A stretch of DNA of 64,000 bases, taken from the NCBI RefSeq assembly GCF_020514115.1, contig NZ_VTKZ01000010.1, positions 1 through 64,000 of the forward strand, read 5' to 3'. Under the pieces are notes generated by a model. It worked only from the letters and a program-made list of their open reading frames with translations. It was not told the origin of the DNA and did not search any database. The DNA is from Synechococcus sp. MU1642. GTDB lineage: Bacteria > Cyanobacteriota > Cyanobacteriia > PCC-6307 > Cyanobiaceae. Both the position numbers and the translations under genes were made by a program. Below, one piece after another: positions 45,626-54,020 of this stretch; position 1 is the first letter of the stretch; the number at the start of each line of letters is the position of its first letter.

Positions 45626-45916
45626 TCAGCCCCATCGGCTCACTCGAGTCGGTGGGGTTTTTGATTGCAGGTTGAAGTTGTCTGCGGAGCCTGAATCCTC
45701 CAGGAGATCCTTGGCTGCAGGCTCCTGGGGTGTGGGCTCGACAGCGTCTAGGGGTGGTTCTTCTTCTCTGAGTACTGGTTCCTTGTTCGCCATCTCCAGG
45801 TCTGAATGCGCTTCAGGGCTGAGCGTTTGCTTAGGACTTGGGACCGGAGCCGAAGTTGGAGCGGGAGTAGCCGGGGGTTCATCGACACTGGACAACCACG
45901 GCATTGCGGTGACCAC
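45626..45916 (-). CDS. Possible small acidic Pro/Glu-rich protein downstream of lysC
   Basis: GTG-initiated frame of 96 codons with text such as LSSVDEPPATPAPTSAPVPS and REEEPPLDAVEPTPQEPAAK; probably disordered, no domain. The same frame is open upstream to the lysC stop at 46121 without an ATG. It reads there as RFRAALGEQGLEHYRSEHIS and GAIPDLLKDPFLS, which look protein-like, so a longer product with a non-ATG start may exist. The gene ends inside the rnj terminator on the other strand. Real coding status is uncertain. Confidence 0.35.
   Translation of the reverse strand: MVTAMPWLSSVDEPPATPAPTSAPVPSPKQTLSPEAHSDLEMANKEPVLREEEPPLDAVEPTPQEPAAKDLLEDSGSADNFNLQSKTPPTRVSRWG
45630..45662 (+). terminator. 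Rho-independent terminator of asd-dapA-rnj
   Basis: Twelve-base stem (45630-45641 with 45646-45657), CCCCATCGGCTC against GAGTCGGTGGGG with two G-T pairs, loop ACTC, and a run of five T. Lies 33 bp after the rnj stop. Confidence 0.92.
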
Positions 45917-46120
45917 ATCAGCCAGTGGTGGCTTGGCTTGAGCGGAATCTGTGCTCAGGAAGGGATCCTTCAGCAGATCCGGGATGGCGCCATCGGTTGC
46001 GGGCGTCGCGCCTGCTTTGCTGGAGATGTGTTCTGACCGGTAGTGCTCCAGCCCCTGTTCCCCCAGTGCTGCTCGAAATCGGCGTCCACGCGTTGGGGGG
46101 CTAGTCCCCGTTGTAGACCG

Positions 46121-47926
46121 TTAGTCGGGGTCGTGCGGTGAAGCGGTGCCTTGGGCGGTGTGACGCTCTTCACCTCCCAGTCCGAATCCGGCGTGCACCA
46201 CCTGGAGGGCCTGAACCCCAGCATCTTCCGCCACCACACAGCTGGTTCTGATTTCGCTGGTGGCGATCAGGCCGATGTTGATGCCCGCATCTGCCAGCGC
46301 GCGGAACATGCGCCCCGCTGTGCCTGGCGTTGCCGGCATCCCCGCGCCCACAGCACTCACCCGGGCAATGGCCTCACCATCCTCCAGCGCTGCACCGGGC
46401 CACTGGGCCAGCAGGGGGGCCAGGGCAACATCGGCGCGGGCGCGGTCGTCTTTGCGCAGGATGAAGGTGATGTCGCGCGATCCGTCGTTGTGCTGACGTT
46501 CCGATTGAACGATCGCATCCAGGCTGATGCTGTTGTCTGCAAGGGCTGAACACAGCGCCGCTGCGGTGCCGGGTCGATCGGGCACGTGGCGAACACTCAG
46601 TTGCACCTGGTAGCGGTCGAGGGCGACGCCGCGCACTTCAGGTTCCCCGCTGCCGTTGTCGGTGGGATTGATGCGGATTTGCGAGTCCTCCAGGTCGAAG
46701 GCCTCCTGCACGGCTTGAACCGCTTTGCTGCCGGTGCCGGAGTCAATCACGCAGCTCACCTTCACCTCACTGGTGGCGATCAGGCGGAGGTTGATGCCTT
46801 GTTGACACAGGCAGTTGAACAGGCCGGCGGCAATCCCAGGGCGCCCCATGATTCCGGCCCCGCTGATGCTGAGCTTCGTCAGCCCTGCCTCGGATGCCAG
46901 ATCGCCGCCCAGTTGATCCAGAACCTTCTGGCTCACAGCGCGGGCCAGCTCGAGATCCGCTTCCGCCACCGTGAAGGTGATGTCGTTGCTGCTGCCCTCG
47001 TGGGTGGCCTGAATGATCAGGTCCACATTGATTCCCGCCTCGGAGAGGGTTTCAAACAGTCGTGCGGCAATCCCGGGTTGATCGGGAATGTGGGAGAGGG
47101 CGAGCACGGCCTGTCCGTCCACTTCCTCCATCCCATCCACAGGACTACCGAGCTCCAGGCCGCTGCTGCTGATTGGACGGGCTGAACGGCTGGTGATCCG
47201 GGTGCCGGGGGCATTGCTCCAACTGGAGCGCACTACAAGGTTTACGCCGTAATTACGAGCGATCTCAACGGCCCTGGGATGCAGCACAGAGGCCCCAAGG
47301 CTGGCGAGTTCCAGCATTTCGTCGCAGCTGATCGTCTCCATCAGCTGGGCATCGGGCACCTTGCGGGGATCGGTGCTGAGAACACCTGGGACGTCGGTGT
47401 AGATCTCGCAGGAATCGGCACTCAGGGCAGCCGCCAGCGCTACAGCGGAGGTGTCGGAGCCCCCGCGCCCGAGGGTGGTGATTTCGCTAAGGCCATCACT
47501 GCTAGTGCTGGTGCCCTGGAAACCGGCGACCACTACTACCTGGCCAGCAGCGAGGCGGTTGTTGATTCGGTCGGTGCGAATCCCGAGGATCCGGGCCCGC
47601 CCATGGGTGGATTCCGTGGCGATGCCTACCTGTGGACCAGTCATCGATGTCGCACTGACCCCTTGGGCGTTCAAGGCCATCGCCAGCAAGGCGATCGACA
47701 CCTGTTCGCCACTGGCCAGCAGCATGTCCATCTCCCGCTGGGTGGGGGCAGAGGTGATGGCGTTGGCCAGACCCGTCAATTCATCGGTGGTGTGGCCCAT
47801 GGCGGAGACCACCACGACCAAGTCGTGCCCCTCCTCACGGCAACGTCCGATCCGATCGGCCACCGCCTTGATGCGTTCCACGCTGCCGACGGAGGTGCCC
47901 CCGAATTTCTGCACCAGGAGGGCCAT
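46121..47926 (-). CDS. lysC: Aspartate kinase with extended ACT region
   Basis: Phosphorylates aspartate, the first step to lysine, threonine and methionine. 601 residues: kinase domain (LVQKFGGTSVGSVERIKAVA; TTLGRGGSDTSAVALAAALS; DVPGVLSTDPRKV), then a long regulatory part with repeated ACT motifs (LALSHIPDQPGIAARLFETL; ISGAGIMGRPGIAAGLFNCL; LSVRHVPDRPGTAAALCSAL; VSAVGAGMPATPGTAGRMFR). Two ACT pairs instead of one is the cyanobacterial arrangement and suggests feedback by more than one amino acid. Stop TAA at 46121 is followed in frame by a further open region. Confidence 0.95.
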   Translation of the reverse strand: MALLVQKFGGTSVGSVERIKAVADRIGRCREEGHDLVVVVSAMGHTTDELTGLANAITSAPTQREMDMLLASGEQVSIALLAMALNAQGVSATSMTGPQVGIATESTHGRARILGIRTDRINNRLAAGQVVVVAGFQGTSTSSDGLSEITTLGRGGSDTSAVALAAALSADSCEIYTDVPGVLSTDPRKVPDAQLMETISCDEMLELASLGASVLHPRAVEIARNYGVNLVVRSSWSNAPGTRITSRSARPISSSGLELGSPVDGMEEVDGQAVLALSHIPDQPGIAARLFETLSEAGINVDLIIQATHEGSSNDITFTVAEADLELARAVSQKVLDQLGGDLASEAGLTKLSISGAGIMGRPGIAAGLFNCLCQQGINLRLIATSEVKVSCVIDSGTGSKAVQAVQEAFDLEDSQIRINPTDNGSGEPEVRGVALDRYQVQLSVRHVPDRPGTAAALCSALADNSISLDAIVQSERQHNDGSRDITFILRKDDRARADVALAPLLAQWPGAALEDGEAIARVSAVGAGMPATPGTAGRMFRALADAGINIGLIATSEIRTSCVVAEDAGVQALQVVHAGFGLGGEERHTAQGTASPHDPD

Positions 47927-48052
47927 GGACTTTTATCCAATGCGACATGATCTCATTTTGCCGCTTCACGAGCCTGAACAAGCATGATTTAAGTTGTAAA
48001 TAAGCCATCTATATTTTCAATCGATAGTCATTATCGCCAATATCTAAATTTT

Positions 48053-48874
48053 TTAAATCAAGTCGTTGATGATGTTTGAGTATTTTTGAAAGCGCTCGGG
48101 CCCAGCTCCTGCAAGATGCAAAAAGTGGCTTTTATTGAAGATTTGACGAATAAAATCATCCTCATAGTTTGTGTTGTTTATTGCATCTAATAATGCATTG
48201 GTAATTTTTTTGGTTTTTGGTGAGCTCCACGCGCAGCTCCAGGGAAAAGCAAGTCTGTTGTATTTAGGATCAAGTATTTGGTATTGACTTGCTTGAATTG
48301 CAAGGTTGACTGGAATCATTTCGCCCCAAAGTGTGTCAGCGCCACCTTCCTCCCAAAAGGCATAAATATCCTGAAAAAATTTTGAATGTATTTTTGGCGA
48401 GAAGCCAACTAATCCAGTATTGAATAAAGGTCGTTTTTGACTGTTGAAACCCCAGCTTTCAAAATAGCCTCTTTTCTCCCAAGAAATATTATTGTTGGAC
48501 GCTTTGTACGCCTCAAGCCAGCTTTGTTTAATGGCATATGGCTCTTGTGAGTATGGGCTGCCCGTCTCGATCGTGACGCTTATTTTAGTTGTATCTATGT
48601 TTTTGGTTGGATCTGGAGCCTTTGGATTGATGAAAATATCTGCGTCGATCCAGTAGCAATAGTCAAAGCCTTGTGACTGGGTGCTTGCCATCGCTAAAAG
48701 TTTTTGCCAAGCATGCGATCTATGTTTTGCACGATCCGAGGTATCTAGTTCATTCTTAAAGCGAATTATTGAATAGTTATTTTTTGTCGCCCATTTGCCC
48801 CATGAGCTTGAGCAAGAATGTTCCCAAATCTCATTGTAATGCTGAGTTGTAAGTGTTATCAGTGCTTTTTTCAT
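48053..48874 (-). CDS. Putative glycosyltransferase, GMA12/MNN10-like (GT34 type)
   Basis: 273 residues. KKALITLTTQHYNEIWEHSC at the N-terminus, SHAWQKLLAMAS, DxD-type motif YCYWIDADIFINP, FNTGLVGFSP, GEMIPVNLAIQA and HLAGAGPERFQKY at the end resemble galactosyl/mannosyl transferases of the GMA12/MNN10 group; the sugar is unknown. The gene is much more AT-rich than lysC and holA and uses codons such as aat, ttt and ata. Both flanks (47927-48052, 48875-49026) are AT-rich too. I infer a transferred single-gene islet acting on cell-surface glycans. Confidence 0.7.
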   Translation of the reverse strand: MKKALITLTTQHYNEIWEHSCSSSWGKWATKNNYSIIRFKNELDTSDRAKHRSHAWQKLLAMASTQSQGFDYCYWIDADIFINPKAPDPTKNIDTTKISVTIETGSPYSQEPYAIKQSWLEAYKASNNNISWEKRGYFESWGFNSQKRPLFNTGLVGFSPKIHSKFFQDIYAFWEEGGADTLWGEMIPVNLAIQASQYQILDPKYNRLAFPWSCAWSSPKTKKITNALLDAINNTNYEDDFIRQIFNKSHFLHLAGAGPERFQKYSNIINDLI

Positions 48875-49026
48875 GATTCGAGTAAGACGTTTTTTGGATT
48901 AGTGGATAAAGAATTGTTCGGCTTTAGTCGTAGATTGTTGCCGCCGACTATTGAATACGTTGATATTCGACTGTTTTGAAACTTGGCTTCTTGTTCTGCA
49001 GTCTTAGCGGCTGGTTGGTCGCTCTT

Positions 49027-49992
49027 TTATTGAAGTAGCCCGTCGCGGAAAGCATCGCCTGGCTGGACGCCGCGTTTTAGCTGTGCTTCTACTGTAAGTA
49101 TTCGGTCGAGAAGTGAGAGGAGGCGCTTGGGCGGGCGACCCTGCAGCTGCTTGCGCATCACATATATGCGTTTGGGATTGCTGATCCCAGCGGCCTTGGC
49201 GATCACCGCCACATCCCGTTCCCCTTGCTGTTCCAGCAGGCTCACCCAGAGCCAGCCCCGGATCTGACCGGTGAGGGTGGCCACGATGCGCAGGGTTGGT
49301 TCCCCCGCTTCGATTAGGGCATCCCAGCGGGCAATCGCTTCGCCGGGGTCGCCCTCCAGCAACGCATCGCCCACGGCCAGGGCGTTGGTAGAGCGTCCTT
49401 CCACCAGCTCCTGCACTCGAGCGGCGGAAATCCTGGTGTCCCGCAGGGATAGCTTGCGCAGTTCCGATTCGAGCCTTGCGCTGTCGGTACCGATGGCCTC
49501 TACCAGCGCATCGATGGCATTCGGCTCGACCTTTAGGCCCAGAGCCTCCGCCGTGCGTTGCACCAGCTGGCGCTGGCCGTTTCCATCCCAGGCCGCGGGC
49601 AGCGGGAAGCTCTGTTCTTGATCGACCCCGTTTTTGATCCGTTTCTGCAGTGCTTTGGTGGTGCGCAGGCGACCATCCGGTTTGGCTGGGTTCACCAGCA
49701 CCAGGTGGCTGGTGTCGGGGATGAGCTCGAGGGCAGCTTCAAACCGGTCGGCCAGTTCACTGGGGCAGCCATTGCAGAACGGACTGCGCTGCAGCAGCAC
49801 CAGCCGTTCGCCAATGGCGAAAGGAGGGGTACGCGCCTCCTCGAGGGCCTGCAGGGCCTGACCAGCATCCGCCCCATCCAGGCGGCTGAGGTTGAGGCTG
49901 CTCCAGCTGGGGTCGACAACCTGGCCGATCAGAGCATCGATGGCCCGGTTACGCGCAGCGGCGTCATCACCCCAGAGCAGATGGATCGGCAT
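49027..49992 (-). CDS. holA: DNA polymerase III delta subunit
   Basis: Clamp-loader wrench that opens the sliding clamp. 321 residues from ATG 49992: IHLLWGDDAAARNRAIDALI, LDGADAGQALQALEEARTPP, RLVLLQRSPFCNGCPSELAD, then domains with LESELRKLSLRDTRISAARV and IYVMRKQLQGRPPKRLLSLL. It lacks Walker motifs as expected for delta. Divergent from cobH, whose start lies within a few bases. Confidence 0.92.
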   Translation of the reverse strand: MPIHLLWGDDAAARNRAIDALIGQVVDPSWSSLNLSRLDGADAGQALQALEEARTPPFAIGERLVLLQRSPFCNGCPSELADRFEAALELIPDTSHLVLVNPAKPDGRLRTTKALQKRIKNGVDQEQSFPLPAAWDGNGQRQLVQRTAEALGLKVEPNAIDALVEAIGTDSARLESELRKLSLRDTRISAARVQELVEGRSTNALAVGDALLEGDPGEAIARWDALIEAGEPTLRIVATLTGQIRGWLWVSLLEQQGERDVAVIAKAAGISNPKRIYVMRKQLQGRPPKRLLSLLDRILTVEAQLKRGVQPGDAFRDGLLQ

Positions 49993-49998
49993 GGGTCG

Positions 49999-50649
49999 AT
50001 GATGGCGTGGATGGCCCAGGACCACCCGATCTTCACTGAAAGCATCCGGCGGATCCGTGCGGCGCTGGGGGATACGGGCCTGCCGCCGCTGCAACAGAAG
50101 GTGCTGGAACGGCTTGTGCACAGCAGCGGGGATCTCTCCCTGGGAACACAGCTGCGGTTCAGCGAGGGGGTCTGTGAGCAGGGTTTAGAAGCGCTCAAGA
50201 AGGGGGCGCCGATCCTGACGGACACTGCGATGGCCGCGGCTGCGGTGGCCCCGATGGCACAGCGCACCCTCGGCAGCGCCGTGTACACGGTGCTGGACTG
50301 GGCACCTGAGACGGTGCCGTCGGGTTCAACGCGTACGGCGGCGGGAATGCAGAAGGCCTGGCGCAGGCTTGCTGTGGTGTCACCTGCTCCCGTGGTGTTG
50401 ATCGGCAGTGCGCCGACCGCCCTCGAGGTGCTGTTGCAGCAGGTGGCCGCTGGAGCCCCGGCACCCAGCCTGGTGATCGGCATGCCGGTGGGTTTTGTGG
50501 GGGTGGCGGAAAGCAAGAAGCATCTGGCGGACAGCGGCCTGCCCCAGATCCGTTTGGAAGGCAGCAGGGGTGGGGCCGGCCTGGTGGCTGCGGCGGTCAA
50601 TGCTTTGCTTCGCGCTGCTGCAGCATCAGCTCCCCCCCTTTCCAGCTGA
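49999..50649 (+). CDS. cobH: Precorrin-8X methylmutase
   Basis: Moves a methyl group from C11 to C12 to form (cobalt-)hydrogenobyrinate in cobalamin synthesis (CobH/CbiC). 216 residues from ATG 49999; ATG 50002 or 50011 are equally reasonable. DHPIFTESIRRIRAALG, LVHSSGDLSLGTQLRFSEG (catalytic His), APILTDTAMAAAAVAP, NAPTALE-like IGSAPTALEVLL and GMPVGFVGVAESKKHL match the family well. It overlaps the converging tilS by 53 bp. Confidence 0.94.
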   Translation: MMAWMAQDHPIFTESIRRIRAALGDTGLPPLQQKVLERLVHSSGDLSLGTQLRFSEGVCEQGLEALKKGAPILTDTAMAAAAVAPMAQRTLGSAVYTVLDWAPETVPSGSTRTAAGMQKAWRRLAVVSPAPVVLIGSAPTALEVLLQQVAAGAPAPSLVIGMPVGFVGVAESKKHLADSGLPQIRLEGSRGGAGLVAAAVNALLRAAAASAPPLSS

Positions 50650-51601
50650 CTTGCCAGCCCCCGGCAAGATCGGCAGCACCGCCGGAAGCACCCTTTTCAA
50701 GTCTCCGGCTGAGCTCGTCCAGCTGACTAGCCGATAGGGCAGACACTCCTCGATGCTGCAGCCACTGCGCTAGCAGCAGTCGGCGGCTGGCTGGGCTTAA
50801 TGCACCCAGGCCGCGGCGGTCAAGGCCAGCTGGGGTTTGCAGAACCCCCAGGACCATCTCGCTGAGTTCCTTCTGACTGTCCCGCACTTGGGACACTCGT
50901 TCGGCCAGATCACTAAACCGCCCAGTGCAGCCTGGGTGCAACTCTTCCAGTACCGGTAGCACCTCTTGGCGAATCCGGTTGCGGGCGAACTCAGACGATT
51001 GGTTGCTGGGGTCCTTCCAGATGGGCAAGTCCAGCTCCTGGCAGATTTGGAGGGTGTCGTCGCGCTGCAGGTGCAGCAGCGGCCTGCGCAGAAGGGGCCC
51101 TTCTGGACTGAGGGGGCGGACGCTGGGCATAGCCGCCAGGCCAGCTAAGTCGCTGCCGCGGGCCAGCTGAAGCAGCATCGTTTCGGCCCTGTCGCTGGCG
51201 GTGTGGCCTGTCACTACATCGGCGCCTGCTTCGCGGCCCCTTTGTTCCAGTCGTTGGTAGCGCCATTGCCGGGCTTCGGCTTCGCTGGGCACCTGTCCCG
51301 GCGCTGATTGGTCCACTTGTAGGGGAAGCTGCCGCTGCTGGCACCAGGCTTTCAGTTCCGCGGCGATCCGGCTGGAGTCCTCGTGCCAGCCGTGATCGCC
51401 GTGCCACAGGTTCAGGCCCCAGCCATGCAAGGGCGCAAGATCCTGCAGCAATGCCAGCAGGGCCATTGAGTCTTGTCCGCCGGACACCGCCAGCAGAAGG
51501 GAGCTGCCCTGGGGCAGCAGCTGCGGCTGCATCAGCAGGCGCCGATGCAGGCGGTTATGCCAGGACGTCCAGTCCAAGGAGTAGGGGTGCGTTTCCCCCA
51601 C
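50597..51601 (-). CDS. tilS: tRNA(Ile)-lysidine synthase
   Basis: Modifies C34 of tRNA-Ile(CAU) to lysidine so that it reads AUA. 334 residues: P-loop LLLAVSGGQDSMALLALLQD, LNLWHGDHGWHEDS, EAEARQWRYQRLEQ, TGHTASDRAETMLLQLARGS, DPSNQSSEFARNRIRQEVLP. The C-terminal domain is shorter than in E. coli TilS, as in other cyanobacteria. ATG 51601; divergent from ycf23. Confidence 0.94.
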   Translation of the reverse strand: MGETHPYSLDWTSWHNRLHRRLLMQPQLLPQGSSLLLAVSGGQDSMALLALLQDLAPLHGWGLNLWHGDHGWHEDSSRIAAELKAWCQQRQLPLQVDQSAPGQVPSEAEARQWRYQRLEQRGREAGADVVTGHTASDRAETMLLQLARGSDLAGLAAMPSVRPLSPEGPLLRRPLLHLQRDDTLQICQELDLPIWKDPSNQSSEFARNRIRQEVLPVLEELHPGCTGRFSDLAERVSQVRDSQKELSEMVLGVLQTPAGLDRRGLGALSPASRRLLLAQWLQHRGVSALSASQLDELSRRLEKGASGGAADLAGGWQVSWKGGELMLQQREAKH

Positions 51602-51636
51602 GGTGTGAGAATCAGGGCATCGCTGTCCAGTCCCCC

Positions 51637-52395
51637 ATGACCCGTCTTCAGCAGCTGCCCGTTTCTCTGCAGCGCAGCCTTGAGCAGCGCTCTGCGCTCA
51701 AGGTGATCGCTGGCTTGATGAATTTCGATGCCGCCAGTGTGGAGCGGATCGCCCGTGCAGCAGGGCGTGGCGGTGCTGATCTGATCGACGTGGCCTGTGA
51801 CCCTGCTCTGGTGCGTCTGGCGATCGAGGCCTCCGGTGGCGTGACCGTTTGTGTGTCGTCGGTGGAGCCTGATCAGTTTCCCGCTGCGGTTGAAGCCGGT
51901 GCGCTGATGGTGGAGATTGGCAACTACGACGCTTTCTATCCCCAGGGCCGGATCTTTGATGCGGCTGAGGTGCTGGAGCTCACCCGCCGGACCCGCAAAC
52001 TGTTGACCAACGTGGTGTTGAGCGTCACCGTGCCCCACGTGTTGCCTATGGATGAGCAGGAGCAGCTGGCTATCGATCTGGTAACGGCCGGTGCCGATCT
52101 AATCCAGACCGAGGGTGGCACCAGTGCCAAGCCTTTCAGTGCTGGTCACCTGGGCCTGATTGAGAAGGCTGCTCCCACTCTGGCGGCGGCCCACAACATC
52201 AGCCGCGCCGTCGATGTGCCCGTTCTTTGTGCTTCGGGCCTGTCCGCGGTGACTCTGCCGATGGCCATCGCGGCTGGTGCGGCCGGAGTTGGTGTTGGTT
52301 CTGCCGTGAATCGCCTGCAGGACGAGCTGGCGATGGTGGCGGTGGTGCGTGGTTTGCGTGACGCCCTCGGCAGCGCTGTCGCAACCCGTGTCTGA
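51637..52395 (+). CDS. ycf23: DUF561/Ycf23-family TIM-barrel protein
   Basis: 252 residues from ATG 51637. SALKVIAGLMNFDAASVERI, GGADLIDVACDPALVRLAIE, VCVSSVEPDQFPAAVEAGAL, MVEIGNYDAFYPQGRIFDAA and LIQTEGGTSAKPFSAGHLGL are the DUF561/Ycf23 signatures found in cyanobacteria and algal plastids. The barrel resembles phosphate-binding TIM barrels, but no enzyme activity is known to me. It stands between tilS (divergent) and psbZ. Confidence 0.88.
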   Translation: MTRLQQLPVSLQRSLEQRSALKVIAGLMNFDAASVERIARAAGRGGADLIDVACDPALVRLAIEASGGVTVCVSSVEPDQFPAAVEAGALMVEIGNYDAFYPQGRIFDAAEVLELTRRTRKLLTNVVLSVTVPHVLPMDEQEQLAIDLVTAGADLIQTEGGTSAKPFSAGHLGLIEKAAPTLAAAHNISRAVDVPVLCASGLSAVTLPMAIAAGAAGVGVGSAVNRLQDELAMVAVVRGLRDALGSAVATRV

Positions 52396-52459
52396 ACCTG
52401 AATGATCCGCTGAGCGGAGGTCTCTTCCCCTTCATGGTGTGAAGAGTGCTTCGCTCGCT

Positions 52460-52479
52460 CGCGGGAGCATCATCCCGCG
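52460..52479. promoter_or_regulatory. Hairpin upstream of psbZ
   Basis: CGCGGGA-GCATCA-TCCCGCG, a perfect 7-bp inverted repeat, 30 bp before the psbZ ATG. No T-tail, so not a typical terminator of ycf23. It may be a leader stem of the psbZ mRNA or an operator. Confidence 0.35.
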
Positions 52480-52509
52480 TGTGAAAATCGACCTCTGACT
52501 TCCAGCTCC

Positions 52510-52698
52510 ATGCAGTTCATCAACACGCTGACCGTTCTGGCCCTGGTGGTGGCGTCCTTTGCCTTGATCGTTGCAGTGCCGGTGCTGTACGCCTCCAGTG
52601 AGGACAGTGGCCGTTCCAACCGTCTGATCCTGCTGGGCAGTGCTGTGTGGGTGGCGCTCGTGCTGCTCAACTGGGGTGTGAGCTTTTTTGTCGTCTGA
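52510..52698 (+). CDS. psbZ: Photosystem II protein PsbZ
   Basis: 62-residue, two-helix thylakoid protein of the photosystem II core edge. INTLTVLALVVASFALIVAV PVLYAS, polar loop SSEDSGRSNR, and LILLGSAVWVALVLLNWGVS are the typical PsbZ (Ycf9) helices and loop. ATG preceded by TTCCAGCTCC, no strong Shine-Dalgarno. Confidence 0.95.
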   Translation: MQFINTLTVLALVVASFALIVAVPVLYASSEDSGRSNRLILLGSAVWVALVLLNWGVSFFVV

Positions 52699-52723
52699 GC
52701 TCAGCTCTCAGCGCGAACCTGGC

Positions 52724-52757
52724 GGGTGCCACGATGGCTAAGATTCAGTCGGCACCC
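52724..52757. promoter_or_regulatory. Inverted repeat around ribH -10 region
   Basis: GGGTGCC (52724-52730) and GGCACCC (52751-52757) are perfect inverted repeats with a 20-base spacer that holds a possible -10, TAAGAT (52739-52744). The right arm ends 2 bases before the ribH ATG. It fits an operator or a stem that hides the start codon; it is not an FMN riboswitch, which is far longer. Confidence 0.4.
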
Positions 52758-52759
52758 CA

Positions 52760-53236
52760 ATGGCCACGTTCGAAGGACGTTTCTCTGATGCAGCTGGGCT
52801 GCACGTCGGTGTCGTAGTGGCCCGTTTCAATGATCTCGTCACCGCCAAGCTGCTGAGCGGTTGTCTCGATTGCCTTAAGCGCCACGGCGTAGATGTGTCG
52901 GAGACCAGCTCACAGCTCGATGTGGCCTGGGTGCCTGGGTCGTTTGAACTGCCGATCGTGGCCCAGCAGATGGCCCGCTCCGGTCAGTACCAGGTGCTGA
53001 TCACCCTCGGGGCGGTGATCCGCGGGGACACGCCCCATTTCGATGTGGTGGTGGCGGAGGCCAGCAAGGGCATTGCGGCTGTGGCTCGCGACACTGCTGT
53101 GCCCGTGATCTTCGGGGTGTTGACCACTGACACGATGCAGCAGGCACTGGAGCGGGCGGGCATCAAGAGCAACCTCGGCTGGAGCTACGGGCTGGAGGCC
53201 TTGGAGATGGGAAGTCTGATGAAGGCTTTGCCCTGA
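52760..53236 (+). CDS. ribH: 6,7-dimethyl-8-ribityllumazine synthase
   Basis: Penultimate enzyme of riboflavin synthesis. 158 residues: [58 protein letters not shown] (catalytic His), [34 protein letters not shown]. Icosahedral-type length. Confidence 0.97.
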   Translation: MATFEGRFSDAAGLHVGVVVARFNDLVTAKLLSGCLDCLKRHGVDVSETSSQLDVAWVPGSFELPIVAQQMARSGQYQVLITLGAVIRGDTPHFDVVVAEASKGIAAVARDTAVPVIFGVLTTDTMQQALERAGIKSNLGWSYGLEALEMGSLMKALP

Positions 53237-53243
53237 CTTCGGG

Positions 53244-53815
53244 ATGTCATGGAACGGATGTTTGCTGCCACTGGCGTTCCCGCTGAGCGTGTTGGTGATT
53301 TGCACCTGGCGTTTGGCAGTACTCGACCTTGTTCCTTTACCGCAGCCAGCGTTATCGGGTTCCGCTCAAGCCCAAGGCCCTGACTACAGCCAAGCTCCTC
53401 CTGGGACCTATCCCAATTGCCAACAGGATCCGGCCTTGGCTGATTTGCTCCTTGTCGAAGGCCGTCGACTGGGAGTCACTCTGAAGGCTGCACAACCAGA
53501 GCTACCAGGAAAGGACGCCACCTATCGGGCCGAATCTGGTCGGTTGGGTTCAATCACTATCAAGCAACGACCTATGAGCCCTGCAGTTGCTGTGTGTTGA
53601 TCAACCATGAATTCATTCATGTGCTGCAGCATCTTCAGGGGGATTTGCGGGGAGTTCCGCTTCTGGGCTGGACGACTGAGCATCCCGATCAGATCCCGCA
53701 GGAGTCAGAGGCCTATGGGCATCAGCAGCGGGCGAGGTATGTGCTGTGCTTGCTGAAGCAGACGGAGAGGCCGAGTAGATTTTGGCTGATTTTGTGCCGG
53801 ACTTGGATGTTGTGA
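53244..53815 (+). pseudogene. Frameshifted secreted HExxH metalloprotease-like gene
   Basis: The first frame (53244-53600) has an N-terminal signal-like segment (CLLPLAFPLSVLVICTW), then PDYSQAPPGTYPNCQQDPAL and LVEGRRLGVTLKAA, and reaches a stop at 53598-53600. A shifted frame, open through the same place, continues TYEPCSCCVLINHEFIHVLQ, with HEFIH as a zinc HExxH motif, and ESEAYGHQ downstream as a possible third ligand, to a stop at 53813-53815. A one-base loss near 53540-53590 explains both halves. I recall intact homologues of this layout in marine Synechococcus. Without a slippery sequence programmed shifting is unlikely. Confidence 0.7.
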
Positions 53816-54020
53816 TGAGCCTTGAGATTCTTTAGGTTTTTGAGGATTCAGCTTGCTGGGGTTAGCATTTTCGTGCCCTCTCGGACAACAGTTGTTTTGC
53901 ATCCAATACTGCACTGATAGGTCATTTGAATGGGAAAAGCCTTTTGTTTTGGCAAAAGTTGATCGTTAATACTTGCGTTCGGAATGGGTCAAATTCTCTC
54001 AATGCTGGTGTGGATGAGTA

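Noticed and set aside
52699-52759. FMN riboswitch before ribH
   Set aside because: Only 61 bp and no RFN core; only a simple inverted repeat is present.
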